This document shows positions 34,725-43,274 of a DNA stretch of 49,089 nt, piece by piece. The first letter of the stretch is position 1. The number at the start of each line of letters is the position of its first letter. Both the position numbers and the translations under genes were made by a program. Below the pieces are notes generated by a model that was not told the origin of the DNA, did not search any database, and was given only the letters and a program-made list of their open reading frames with translations. Source of the stretch: Streptococcus sanguinis SK49 (lineage in GTDB: Bacteria > Bacillota > Bacilli > Lactobacillales > Streptococcaceae); the NCBI RefSeq assembly GCF_000212815.1, contig NZ_GL890985.1:1484253-1533341 (forward strand). The letters are read 5' to 3'.

Positions 34725-35762
34725 CTAATCAAAGACAATCATGGACTTAATGGTCTTGCGTTCATCCATATCTTTATAAGCTTGATCGATATCTTCCAGT
34801 TTGTAGCTTGAAGTAAAGACCTTGCCCGGATTAATATCGCCGTCAAGAACTGCCTTGAGCAAGATTTGCTTGTCGTAAGTCGTGACAGAGGCTGCTCCGC
34901 CTGCCACTGTAATATTTTGAGCAAAGGTAGAACCAAGTGCTCGGTTATTATAGTGTGGCACACCGACAAAGCCTAAGCGACCACCGTTGTGAAGAACTCC
35001 CAGAGCTTGATTAACAGCTGCTTCTGTTCCAACACATTCCAGAGCTGCATCTGCACCACCACCAAGGATTTCACGGACCTTGGCAATTCCGTCTTCGCCA
35101 CGTTCTGCAACAACAGCTGTCGCACCGGATTCCAAGGCCATCTTTTGTCGATCTTCGTGACGGCTCATAAGAACGATTTGGGAAGCACCACGCATTTTAG
35201 CAGCGATAACAGCGCATTGTCCCACAGCCCCATCACCAATCACGACCACTTTATCACCAGGCTTGACGTCTGCCACTCGCGCAGCATGGTAGCCAGTTGG
35301 CATGACATCAGCCAGTGTCAAGAATGATTTGAGCATTCCTTCTGTATAATCAGAAGGCTGACCCGGAATTTTGATAAGTGCCCAGTTAGCAAATTCGAAG
35401 CGCATATATTCAGCTTGCACCCCATTTGACCAGTTATTCCCAATATGAGAATCACAAGTGCCATCAAATCCTGCCCGACAGGCATCACATTGCCCGCATC
35501 CATGAGTAAATGGAGTAATAACAAAATCGCCAGGTTTAACAGTCGTTACTGCATCCCCGATTTCTTCGACAATTCCAATCGCTTCATGCCCACTATTTTG
35601 ATGGCCTGCTTCAATATCTGGACTGCGGTAGCGCCATAAGTCAGATCCACAGACACAGGTCCGAACAATCCGAATAATGGCATCATCTTCCTCAATAATT
35701 TGCGGACGATCAATGTCAGCGAGCCCAACTTGGCCCGCTTTTGTATAAACTGCCAATTTCAT
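34725..35762 (-). CDS. Zinc-dependent alcohol dehydrogenase family
   Basis: A 345-aa medium-chain dehydrogenase from ATG 35762 (AAAGGAG upstream). The catalytic zinc ligands are C38 (VCGSD) and H59-E60 (SGHEA). Structural zinc cysteines are C89, C92, C95 and C103. The Rossmann motif VIGDGAVG lies in the second half. Its promoter carries a MerR-type dyad, which for AdhR/NmlR proteins signals response to aldehydes or reactive carbonyls, so a detoxifying oxidoreductase role is plausible. The regulator gene is not in the window. Confidence 0.88.
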   Translation of the reverse strand: MKLAVYTKAGQVGLADIDRPQIIEEDDAIIRIVRTCVCGSDLWRYRSPDIEAGHQNSGHEAIGIVEEIGDAVTTVKPGDFVITPFTHGCGQCDACRAGFDGTCDSHIGNNWSNGVQAEYMRFEFANWALIKIPGQPSDYTEGMLKSFLTLADVMPTGYHAARVADVKPGDKVVVIGDGAVGQCAVIAAKMRGASQIVLMSRHEDRQKMALESGATAVVAERGEDGIAKVREILGGGADAALECVGTEAAVNQALGVLHNGGRLGFVGVPHYNNRALGSTFAQNITVAGGAASVTTYDKQILLKAVLDGDINPGKVFTSSYKLEDIDQAYKDMDERKTIKSMIVFD

Positions 35763-35795
35763 CGTTTCTTCTCCTTTGATATCTTTATTGCAACT

Positions 35796-35835
35796 ATTAT
35801 ACAACTTAAAGCACCCTTCAAGTCAAATATTTGAC
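35796..35835 (-). promoter_or_regulatory. MerR/AdhR-type promoter with 19-bp spacer and dyad
   Basis: Minus strand: -35 TTGACT (35821-35826), 19-bp spacer, -10 TATAAT (35796-35801). The spacer holds ACTTGAAG-GGTG-CTTTAAGT (35804-35823), an inverted repeat with one mismatch. Long-spacer promoters with a spacer dyad are the mark of MerR-family activators, and CTT(n)AAG-N4-CTT(n)AAG matches the AdhR/NmlR box. A perfect 14-bp palindrome, GTCAAATATTTGAC (35822-35835), overlaps the -35 and may be another operator. Confidence 0.72.
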
Positions 35836-35856
35836 ATCATTTAAGATAAAATTTTT

Positions 35857-35890
35857 ATAAAAAAAGGAAACTCCATTCTTAGAGTTTCCT
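35857..35890 (-). terminator. Terminator of the lipoprotein gene
   Basis: A 9-bp stem AGGAAACTC/GAGTTTCCT is followed by a long T-run on the minus strand. It separates the lipoprotein gene from the alcohol dehydrogenase promoter. A weaker 7-bp CTGCTCA/TGAGCAG repeat lies between it and the stop. Confidence 0.85.
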
Positions 35891-35943
35891 AGTTTGATTC
35901 CCTCACTGCTCATCCTGTTGTCCTGAGCAGAATGAGAAGCGCT

Positions 35944-36414
35944 TTACTGCTTGGTAAAGGTCAGAGTATCTGGATCATCATCCAATTCGTCCACAATCAG
36001 CTGATTGCCATTTTGGCGATAGCTTTTAGCATCATCACCAACCATCAGTCTTTGGTTAGCAGCATCAACTTGTACCTGCTTGATTTCCTTACTGCCATCT
36101 ACCTCGGTCTCAGTCCAAGTACCAGTCGTACCATTGATTTCTAGGACATGCTGGTCACCATCATGGTCGGTTGCTTGATAGCGCCCGTCTAGATTAGTAG
36201 CCTGCCCTGCATTTGATGATGATGAAGGCTGATTAGAGGATGATGCAGCTGATGACTGCGAAGTCTGATTTTGTGCAGATTGTGATGTTTGGCCTTGTGT
36301 ATTCTGTGATGAACTAGTATTCCCTCCTTGGTTGGTATTGCCTGAGCAGGCAGCTAATAGGACTGCTGCTGTCAGAGATAGAATTCCGATAAAGGCTTTT
36401 TTTGTAATAGTCAT
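35944..36414 (-). CDS. Small Ser/Gln/Asn-rich lipoprotein
   Basis: A 156-aa lipoprotein: signal peptide, then lipobox LLAAC with Cys23. A low-complexity Ser/Gln/Asn/Thr linker covers about residues 25-70. The compact C-terminal domain of about 80 residues is beta-rich (DGRYQATDHDGDQHVLEING). Its promoter has two CopY-like boxes, suggesting copper-responsive expression. No Met- or His-rich metal site is obvious. The biological function is unknown. Confidence 0.85.
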   Translation of the reverse strand: MTITKKAFIGILSLTAAVLLAACSGNTNQGGNTSSSQNTQGQTSQSAQNQTSQSSAASSSNQPSSSSNAGQATNLDGRYQATDHDGDQHVLEINGTTGTWTETEVDGSKEIKQVQVDAANQRLMVGDDAKSYRQNGNQLIVDELDDDPDTLTFTKQ

Positions 36415-36433
36415 ATCGCTTTCTCCTTTTTTC

Positions 36434-36484
36434 TACATTTGTAGTTTATACTTATATTCTACACTTGTCTGTTTCATTTGTCAA
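36434..36484 (-). promoter_or_regulatory. Promoter with paired CopY-type boxes
   Basis: Minus strand: -35 TTGACA (36479-36484), 17 bp, -10 TAGAAT (36456-36461). GACAAGTGTA (36460-36469) lies beside the -10 and TACAAATGTA (36434-36443) just downstream. Both match the streptococcal cop operator pattern KACAnnYGTA. Two cop boxes 26 bp apart around a start site is the arrangement expected for CopY repression. No copY gene is in the window. Confidence 0.6.
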
Positions 36485-36592
36485 GAAAAAGCAGTTTTTA
36501 TTATAAGGAAAATACATATAAAGGAAATGACGCACTCTGATTGACATTTGCTATTTAGACGCTACTTGTTCTGTTAGTATTTCCGAGCTCGC

Positions 36593-36620
36593 TTGACAAA
36601 ATGACCTTCGCTCGTATAAT
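36593..36620 (+). promoter_or_regulatory. Promoter of the 36650 GNAT gene
   Basis: TTGACA (36593-36598), 16 bp, TATAAT (36615-36620), near-consensus. It ends about 30 nt before the ATG. Confidence 0.75.
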
Positions 36621-36649
36621 GATTCTATAAAAGATAAAAGGAGAAGATT

Positions 36650-37117
36650 ATGCCAATCAGAAAAGCCCAAGTCAGCGATATTCCTGCACTCCAAGAACTC
36701 CTTCAGCAAATTCTGCTTGTCCATCATCAGGCTCGTCCGGACATTTTCAAGGCCAAGGGCAGCAAGTTTAGCAATGAAGAGCTAGAGAAGATTCTGAGTC
36801 AAGAGTCCACCCCTATTTTCGTCTTTGAAAGTGAATCCGGAGAAATCCTCGGTCATCTCTTTTGCTCCATCAAGGAACCTGTCAGTCCTGTACTCAATCC
36901 CATCAAGACACTTTTTATCGAGGACTTATGTGTAGATGAGAAAGCCAGAGGGCAAAAGGTCGGCGAGCAGCTTTATCGCTTTGCAGAAGACTATGCTCGG
37001 GAAATCGGTTGCTATAATCTGACTCTCAATGTTTGGAACGACAATGTTGGAGCCCTGCGTTTCTATGAGCGGTTAGGACTTCAACCTCAGGAAACAGTGA
37101 TGGAGAAGATTCTTTGA
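36650..37117 (+). CDS. GNAT-family N-acetyltransferase
   Basis: A 155-aa GNAT. IEDLCVDEKARGQKVGEQL holds the acetyl-CoA loop ARGQKVG, and NVGALRFYERLGL the last motif. A strong AAAAGGAGAA ribosome-binding site and a near-consensus promoter precede it. The N-terminal PIRKAQVSDIPALQELL is the usual first strand and helix. The substrate is unknown. It is one of several isolated GNAT genes in the window. Confidence 0.87.
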   Translation: MPIRKAQVSDIPALQELLQQILLVHHQARPDIFKAKGSKFSNEELEKILSQESTPIFVFESESGEILGHLFCSIKEPVSPVLNPIKTLFIEDLCVDEKARGQKVGEQLYRFAEDYAREIGCYNLTLNVWNDNVGALRFYERLGLQPQETVMEKIL

Positions 37118-37149
37118 TCTTGAAAGACAAATTCCAGGAAGCGCTAGCA

Positions 37150-37216
37150 ATAGTTTTCGGCTATACCCTACCGGTATAATTAACTATTTTATTTGCCGAG
37201 GAATTTTCGATACAAT
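37150..37216 (+). promoter_or_regulatory. Possible MET-box and -10 of the MetE-like gene
   Basis: ATAGTTTTCGGCTATA (37150-37165) matches the streptococcal MET-box ATAGTTTnAAACTATA at 13 of 16 positions counting the wild-card. A TACAAT (37211-37216) 45 nt further on could be the -10, with a poor -35. An upstream LysR-type (MtaR/MetR) activator site with a weak promoter would fit methionine control. Confidence 0.45.
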
Positions 37217-37249
37217 AGACCATAATCCCTAATGAAAGTGAGAAATCTT

Positions 37250-38395
37250 ATGACAAAATCAAAATTTCAACTGGTTGGATCTCTTCTGCGCCCAGAAAAT
37301 CTGCGCCAGTATAAAACAGAAATTGAGCACCACGATGATATTCAATACCCCTTCTACGACAGCTTCCCAGGCTACCATGAGACGGAGACAGCTGACATCA
37401 AGGAGATTATCGCTGAGCAAAAGGCTAAGGGTATTGACATCCTGACGGATGGAGAATACTCCAAGTCTATGTGGCATCTGGACTTTGTCTGGGGACTTAA
37501 GGGAATCGAGCGCTACATTGCTGACCACGGTTATACCTTCAAGGACCACGACGGTGGGCAATACGAGACCCGTAAGGATATTGGTATCCGTATCACAGGA
37601 CCACTCTCTGGTAAAAATCACCACTTTATCGAGATTTATAAGCTAGTCAAGGAAGAGGCTGCTGGTGAAGATACCAAGCTGACTGTCTGGGGGCCTGCCC
37701 ATGCTTATACTGAGTTAGCTGTCTTTGACCGCTTGGCGGGACCAGGACAAGTTTATGAGACCAATGAAGATTTGAAAAAAGGTTTGATTCAGGCCTATAA
37801 GGAATTTTTGGACGACTATAAGGCTGCTGGCGGACAGATTATCCAGTTTGACGACTGTCTCTGGGAGCTTTTTGACGAGTCCAATCCTGCCAGCTTCTTT
37901 GCTGAAGGCAATGCTAGTCTGGCTGACCTGGCAGACGAGTTTGTCGCTATTAATAACGAAGTTGTAGACTACGCTCATGAGCTAGGACTGACTGTCTGGA
38001 CCCACAACTGCCGTGGCAACTACGAAAGCCGTTCTGCTGCTGAAGGTACCTACGAAGCTATCGCGGAAAAATTCCTGCGCGACCAACACTATGATCGCTA
38101 CTTCCTAGAGTGGGACAGCGATGTAGCTGGTGATGTATCAGCCCTAGAAGCTTTGAAGGACAAGAATGCAGAAGTCGTTTTAGGACTGCTCTCTAGTAAG
38201 ACGACAGGCTTGGATGATGAAAAGCGTGTCCTAGACCTCCTCGAGAAAGCAGCAACCGTTCTACCAAAAGAGCGTCTCCTGCTCTCCCACCAATGCGGCT
38301 TCGCCTCTTGTGACTCTGGAAACGAACTCACCATTGAGCAACAATGGGCCAAAATTAAACAAGGCCAAGAAATCGCCCAGAAATTCTGGGGATAA
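37250..38395 (+). CDS. MetE C-terminal-type methyltransferase (YxjG/YxjH-like)
   Basis: A 381-aa cobalamin-independent methionine-synthase family protein without the N-terminal MetE half. Zinc ligands are seen in WTHNCRGN and SHQCGFAS, and LTDGE near the N-terminus binds the substrate. The start is ATG 37250 (AAAGTGAG 7 nt upstream), preferred to 37232, which has none. It probably transfers a methyl group to homocysteine or a similar thiol. The donor is unknown for these short forms. The possible upstream MET-box supports a sulphur-amino-acid role. Confidence 0.83.
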   Translation: MTKSKFQLVGSLLRPENLRQYKTEIEHHDDIQYPFYDSFPGYHETETADIKEIIAEQKAKGIDILTDGEYSKSMWHLDFVWGLKGIERYIADHGYTFKDHDGGQYETRKDIGIRITGPLSGKNHHFIEIYKLVKEEAAGEDTKLTVWGPAHAYTELAVFDRLAGPGQVYETNEDLKKGLIQAYKEFLDDYKAAGGQIIQFDDCLWELFDESNPASFFAEGNASLADLADEFVAINNEVVDYAHELGLTVWTHNCRGNYESRSAAEGTYEAIAEKFLRDQHYDRYFLEWDSDVAGDVSALEALKDKNAEVVLGLLSSKTTGLDDEKRVLDLLEKAATVLPKERLLLSHQCGFASCDSGNELTIEQQWAKIKQGQEIAQKFWG

Positions 38396-38400
38396 TAAGC

Positions 38401-38425
38401 AAAAAAGCGGTATGACCGCTTTTTT
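38401..38425 (+). terminator. Terminator of the MetE-like gene
   Basis: AAAAAAGCGG, TATGA loop, CCGCTTTTTT; a stem with flanking A and T runs directly after the stop. It may also work on the minus strand. Confidence 0.9.
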
Positions 38426-38517
38426 CTATGATTTTAAAATCAATTGTGGGCTGAATAGATTTCTTTGATGAACTCCAGTTTCATCTGCATCTGTTCAACA
38501 TATTAAATCTTGTAGTA

Positions 38518-39330
38518 TCAGGAAAGTTCAATTCGCTTGAGCCAATTTTCAACCAAGGCCGTAAAGAGAGCCTCTTGATCTATCTGTGCATTGTGGCCAG
38601 CAAGATCCATTACAGCATGAGTCGCCCTTGGATAATAGTGAGACAGCTGGGCTAACTGCTGGAAGCCCACGACTTGGTCCTGCTTTCCAGCTATAAAAAG
38701 ACTGGGCTTGTCATAGCTCTTTTCCTGTATCTCTTGATCCACTTCAAACGAAAAAGCATAGTTTTCTTGCAGCTTTTGGACAAAGGGAGAATTCATCATC
38801 TGAAGACCTACTAGGATTTCTTTTGCAAACCGTTGATAAGTTTCTTTAGTCTGTAAAACCGCTAAATCAACGAAATCTTTGCTTTTGCCTGCTATATCAA
38901 AACCTACCTCTCTAATTAACAGGCTGTCTTTTGGCAGAATTCTTTCTCGCGGATTGGGTGCAACTACTGGACAAATAAGCAGCAAACCATCAATCTCCGA
39001 CTTTTTCTTAGCCAAAATTCCTCTAGCAAGATAGCCACCATAAGACTCTCCAGCTAAGAGAAAGGTGTGTCCGCTGATTACAGTCTCTATAAAGTTTAAG
39101 ATCATCTCTAAAATCGCATCCGCACTTGCAAAAGCAGGATTGGCATCAGACCTACCCATGCCAGGCAAATCTAAATAAATCCTTTTATAGTCAGCATGTT
39201 TCTCAAAAATAGGTTCCAAACATCCTTCCATCAATTCAGATGAACAGCCCAAACCATGAATTGCCAAGACTGGCTTTCCTTGACCAATCACTTTATAATA
39301 TAATTTATTTCCCTGATAAGTAAAAAACAT
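38518..39330 (-). CDS. Alpha/beta-hydrolase
   Basis: A 270-aa hydrolase from ATG 39330 (TTGGAG 5-6 nt upstream). HGLGCSS forms the oxyanion-hole segment. The nucleophile elbow GESYGG has Ser96. PGMGRSDANP and the final AGHNAQID (catalytic His) complete the fold. No signal peptide is present. It could be a general esterase or C-C hydrolase. The substrate cannot be told. The gene is alone, with no clear operon partner. Confidence 0.82.
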   Translation of the reverse strand: MFFTYQGNKLYYKVIGQGKPVLAIHGLGCSSELMEGCLEPIFEKHADYKRIYLDLPGMGRSDANPAFASADAILEMILNFIETVISGHTFLLAGESYGGYLARGILAKKKSEIDGLLLICPVVAPNPRERILPKDSLLIREVGFDIAGKSKDFVDLAVLQTKETYQRFAKEILVGLQMMNSPFVQKLQENYAFSFEVDQEIQEKSYDKPSLFIAGKQDQVVGFQQLAQLSHYYPRATHAVMDLAGHNAQIDQEALFTALVENWLKRIELS

Positions 39331-39489
39331 TTTTTCTCCAATCATACCTTAAAGACACGTTTTGCTCGAGGTGGAGCCTTTATCGAAACCAGTCAAAATA
39401 ATATTGTTTATGAGCCTAACAAATTATTCTTATCATCTACACCCCTCAAAGCTACTAAAGTAACAATCTTTCACCTGGATTTCAGTTAC

Positions 39490-39882
39490 TCATTCTTCAT
39501 CCCCAAATAACAAAGTCGATTTTTGCAGATATGGATTGGGATACTTGACTAGCAAGTCCCTTACAGCTCTTACCAAGTCTTTTTTCTCAGCCTGACCGGA
39601 TTGGTAACGAAGCAAAAGATGCATAAAATCTTCTTTTTCAGTCGTACTCGCTTTTTTCTTAAAATAGCCCCAAACATGCTGAAAGGCATTGCTGACCTGA
39701 CCCCGGTTTTCAGGCAGGGCTACCGCCTGATCAATCAAGTCTTGAACACGTGCTGCTTCTACCGAGTCACTTTTCAAATACTGGCGAATTTCCAGATAGA
39801 TCTTACTGGAATGACTGAGAACCAGATATTTATTTCTAGCCCAAAGAGTCTGACATTGGGATATTTGGTTTAAATTTTCCAT
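39490..39882 (-). CDS. DUF1722 (YbgA-like) protein
   Basis: A 130-aa helical protein of the DUF1722 family: LWARNKYLVLSHSSKIY near the N-terminus and FQHVWGYFKKKAS in the middle, with a charged C-terminus. In enterobacteria YbgA neighbours the photolyase gene, but no photolyase is here. The biochemical function is unknown. It lies between the alpha/beta hydrolase and pheT. Confidence 0.78.
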   Translation of the reverse strand: MENLNQISQCQTLWARNKYLVLSHSSKIYLEIRQYLKSDSVEAARVQDLIDQAVALPENRGQVSNAFQHVWGYFKKKASTTEKEDFMHLLLRYQSGQAEKKDLVRAVRDLLVKYPNPYLQKSTLLFGDEE

Positions 39883-40032
39883 AATTACTTTTCCTACTGA
39901 TTTTCAATTTCGAATACTTCTCGTTTCGTCTACATCATTGCTCGCAACCCAGTAATAAGTTTGCCAAGACAGAAAGCTAAGCGAAACTGCAAATCAACTA
40001 TGATTGGAATAAGATTTCGAAGAGTATGAATC

Positions 40033-40058
40033 AAAATCCCCAATCACATGACTGGGGA
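40033..40058 (-). terminator. Terminator of the pheS-pheT operon
   Basis: TCCCCA/TGGGGA stem with flanking AT, 10-nt loop and TTTT on the minus strand, just after the pheT stop. Confidence 0.8.
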
Positions 40059-40066
40059 ATAGTTCA

Positions 40067-42472
40067 TTAACGTACCTCTGCGCCGAGTTTTTCGGTCAGA
40101 GATTTTTCGATTTTTTCCATATATTTAGCCACTTCTTCGTCGGTCAGGCTAGCTTCTGGATTTTGGAAAGTCAGGCTGTAGGCCATAGATTTGAGGCCAA
40201 CACCCAGCTTGTCACCAGAGAAGATATCAAAGAGCTTAATATCTGTCAAGCGCTTCACACCAGCTGCTAGGATTGCATCAAGGACCTCTTGGTGAGTGAT
40301 TTCAGCCTTGAGCAAGAGGGCCACATCACGGCTGACAGCTGGGAATTTAGTGATTTCTGTAAATGGCTGTTCTGGCTGGAGCTGCTCTTCGATAGCAGAC
40401 AGGTTGAGCTCAGCCACATAAGTTTCAGGAATATCGTAAGCCTTGGCTGTCGCAGGATGGACTTGACCGACAAAGCCGACAGGCTGGCCATTGATAGAGA
40501 TTAAAGCAGTCCGTCCAGGATGCAAGCTCTTAATCTGGTTGCTAGCCGCGTATTCAGCTGTTAGGCCCAACTTAGCAAAGAGTGCTTCCACTACACCCTT
40601 AGCATAGAAGAAATCAACTGCTACTGGCTTGGTCTGGAAGTCTTTTTCATTAACCAGACCTGTCAAAGCAAAGGCAAAGCTATTGATTTCATTTGGCAGG
40701 TCTTCCTTAGGATTGCCAGTCTGCTCAAAGATTTTTCCAATCTCATAGAGAGCTAGATTCTTATTCTTACGAGCCACATTGTAGGCTAGGGAGTCCAAAA
40801 TACCGGAAACCATGTTCTGACGAAGAACAGAGCGCTCCACTGTCATTGGCCACATGAGCTCAGTCAAGTTGCTAGGATTGAGAGTGAACTCAATCGCCTT
40901 TTCTGGCGTCGTCAAAGCATAGGTGATGATTTCTGTCAGTCCAGCTCCTTCTGCTAAAGTCCGCACTTGTCGGCGCAGTTGTTGCGTTGCAGTCAATTCA
41001 CCAGCAGTTCCGTCATCTTTTGGCAGGCTAGCTGGCAATTTGTCATAGCCGTAAATGCGGGCAATTTCTTCATAGAGGTCTGCTTCGATTGAAATATCCC
41101 AGCGACGGCGAGGCACGCTGACAGTGAACTGTTCAGCATTTCCTGACAAGCCAAAGCCAAGTCTGCGGAAGACATCCACAATATCTGTATAAAGCAAGTC
41201 TGTTCCCAAAACTCGGTTGACATCCGAGAGACTAGACACCACTTCTACATCGCTAGTGTCTAAGCTACCAGCTGATACAATCCCAGCCTGAACAGTCGCT
41301 CCTGCCAAGTCCGCAATCATACTTGCTGCCGCGTCCAAAGCTTCATTGACAGTTGCCACATTGATGCCTTTTTCAAAGCGGGAAGATGATTCTGAGCGCA
41401 GGTTAAGGCGACCGCTGGTCTTGCGGATTGATTTACCATCAAAGACTGCTGCCTCCAGAACAACACGAGTGGACTGGCCAGAGATTTCTGTTGCTTGCCC
41501 CCCCATAACACCTGCAAGGGCTACTGGTTTGTCCGCGACAGTGATAACTAAATCGCTGACTTCCAAATCCCGCTCTTCGCCATCCAGTGTCACCAGTTTT
41601 TCACCAGCACGCGCTTCCCGCACGACAATCTGGTCACCATCAAACGTATCCAAATCAAAGGCATGCATGGGCTGACCAAAGTAGAGCAGAATATAGTTGG
41701 TCACATCCACTACATTGTTAATCGGACGGATTCCTTCGTTCATGAGGAGATTTTGCAGCCACTGAGGACTTGGGGCAATAGTGACATTTTCCAAGATACG
41801 AGCCGCATAGTAAGGGGCTTTCTCTGTCTCAAGGGCTACTGAAAGACTGGCAGCTGCCTGCTTTTCATTTTCCACCAGCGGAAAATCTTTGAAATGTACT
41901 GACTTGTCATAGATGGCAGCCACTTCATGAGCCACCCCACGCATAGACAGAGCATCTGCCCGATTTGGTGTGATGGAAAGCTCGATAATCTCATCGTCCA
42001 AGTCCAGATAAGAGAAGACTTCCTCACCTGGCACTGCTTCTTCAGGCAGGATTTGAATTCCATCCGCAAATTCCTTTGGCACGACAGAATCAGAAATGCC
42101 CAGCTCACCGAGAGAGCAGATCATGCCCAGTGACTCTAAGCCACGGATTTTCCCTTTTTTAATCTTATAATTGTCGGCAATACGAGCACCTGGCAAAGCC
42201 ACCATGACCTTGATGCCTGCGCGAACATTTGGAGCACCACAGACAATCTGACGGTTCTCCTCTTCTCCGACATTGACTTGACAGACATGCAGGTGGGTAT
42301 CAGGAACATCCTCACATGATACCACCTCACCAACAACAATTTTAGACAGGCCAGCAGCTGGTGATGTCACACCTTCCACTTCAATTCCTGTCGTTGACAT
42401 TTTCTCAGCCAGCTCAATGCTCGCCACATCAATGTCTACTAACTCTTTTAACCACTTATAACTTACTAGCAT
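40067..42472 (-). CDS. pheT: Phenylalanyl-tRNA synthetase beta subunit
   Basis: An 801-aa subunit of the alpha2-beta2 enzyme that charges tRNA-Phe and carries the editing site. The N-terminal tRNA-binding (EMAP-like) domain covers about 40-150 ([12 protein letters not shown]...[13 protein letters not shown]). The B3/B4 and B5 domains follow, and the C-terminal FDX-ACB domain starts near 705. ATG 42472 was chosen because it gives the family start [15 protein letters not shown]. The open frame extends 49 codons further but with no homology. The ribosome-binding site is weak. A hairpin precedes it. Confidence 0.95.
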   Translation of the reverse strand: MLVSYKWLKELVDIDVASIELAEKMSTTGIEVEGVTSPAAGLSKIVVGEVVSCEDVPDTHLHVCQVNVGEEENRQIVCGAPNVRAGIKVMVALPGARIADNYKIKKGKIRGLESLGMICSLGELGISDSVVPKEFADGIQILPEEAVPGEEVFSYLDLDDEIIELSITPNRADALSMRGVAHEVAAIYDKSVHFKDFPLVENEKQAAASLSVALETEKAPYYAARILENVTIAPSPQWLQNLLMNEGIRPINNVVDVTNYILLYFGQPMHAFDLDTFDGDQIVVREARAGEKLVTLDGEERDLEVSDLVITVADKPVALAGVMGGQATEISGQSTRVVLEAAVFDGKSIRKTSGRLNLRSESSSRFEKGINVATVNEALDAAASMIADLAGATVQAGIVSAGSLDTSDVEVVSSLSDVNRVLGTDLLYTDIVDVFRRLGFGLSGNAEQFTVSVPRRRWDISIEADLYEEIARIYGYDKLPASLPKDDGTAGELTATQQLRRQVRTLAEGAGLTEIITYALTTPEKAIEFTLNPSNLTELMWPMTVERSVLRQNMVSGILDSLAYNVARKNKNLALYEIGKIFEQTGNPKEDLPNEINSFAFALTGLVNEKDFQTKPVAVDFFYAKGVVEALFAKLGLTAEYAASNQIKSLHPGRTALISINGQPVGFVGQVHPATAKAYDIPETYVAELNLSAIEEQLQPEQPFTEITKFPAVSRDVALLLKAEITHQEVLDAILAAGVKRLTDIKLFDIFSGDKLGVGLKSMAYSLTFQNPEASLTDEEVAKYMEKIEKSLTEKLGAEVR

Positions 42473-42513
42473 ATTTAAGATACCAAGGGCGTCAAAAACG
42501 ACTGAAAAATAGG

Positions 42514-42550
42514 AGATTTGTTCAAGCATTCGATGAATGCTCGCAAATCT
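42514..42550 (-). other. Nested hairpin in the pheT leader
   Basis: Minus strand: AGATTTG, 2 nt, AGCATTC, ATC, GAATGCT, 4 nt, CAAATCT. These form two stacked 7-bp stems with an internal loop, about 40 nt before pheT. No T-box motif is near and no T-run follows, so it may be a processing or attenuation element. The 42473-42719 gap otherwise holds nothing visible. Confidence 0.5.
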
Positions 42551-42719
42551 ATCTTTTTTCCGAGTTTTTAGCCCGGGTTCAATTCCTTTCTCTATTCTAT
42601 CGCTGAGGAACTTGACCAACCAAATTTTAGGGACTTGTCTGAAAGCCTGATTTCAGAAACAAATCATCTAAATTTAAAGCTTTTAGGTCGTATCATTTCC
42701 TCTCTTTAAATTTTCTTTT

Positions 42720-43229
42720 TTATTTCAATTTCTTGCGCAGCAGCCAGTCTGTATCTACTGTCTCACCAGTGATATAGTCGTGCTGGCTGAATTTTTCAAA
42801 GCCGTATTTGAAGTAAAAATCTTGAGCTCTAAAATTCTTTTCCCAAACGCCCAGCCAGACCCAGTCAAAGCCTCGTTTCTCAGCTTCTTCTAAGGCAAAT
42901 TCAAACATTTTCTTGCCCAAACCTTGACCATGATAAGCTTTCAAAACATAGATTCGCTGAACCTCAAAGGCTTGTGGCAGTTCTTGCTCCGTTTGAGCAT
43001 GTCCCCAGTTAAACTTGAGAAAACCAGCAATTTCACCGTCTTTGACAACAAAATAAGTCTCTGACTCAGGATCTGCCAGTTCCTTTTCGATAGTTGCAAG
43101 CGACAGCTCATTGTCAAAATAATGAGCCATATCAGCTTCCTTGATAAATGGACCAAAGGTTTCTTGATAGGTCGCGACTTCCAACTCCCGAAGGAGGCTC
43201 GCTTCTTCTCTTTTTACTCTGACTAGCAT
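42720..43229 (-). CDS. GNAT-family N-acetyltransferase within the phe operon
   Basis: A 169-aa GNAT between pheS and pheT. IYVLKAYHGQGLGKKMFEFAL carries the acetyl-CoA loop, and AQDFYFKYGFEKF the last motif. The N-terminus LVRVKREEASLLRELEVATYQETFGPFI resembles PaiA-like polyamine or amine acetyltransferases. The gene is conserved between pheS and pheT in pneumococcus as I recall, so it is probably co-expressed under the Phe T-box. Substrate unknown. Confidence 0.85.
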   Translation of the reverse strand: MLVRVKREEASLLRELEVATYQETFGPFIKEADMAHYFDNELSLATIEKELADPESETYFVVKDGEIAGFLKFNWGHAQTEQELPQAFEVQRIYVLKAYHGQGLGKKMFEFALEEAEKRGFDWVWLGVWEKNFRAQDFYFKYGFEKFSQHDYITGETVDTDWLLRKKLK

Positions 43230-43274
43230 ACTGCACTCCTTTCTCAGAAAAGCTGCATCTATGAATACAGGTTT

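Noticed and set aside
42473..42619. N-terminal extension of PheT
   Set aside because: The 49 extra codons contain the leader hairpin and no homology to PheT, whose normal start is at 42472.
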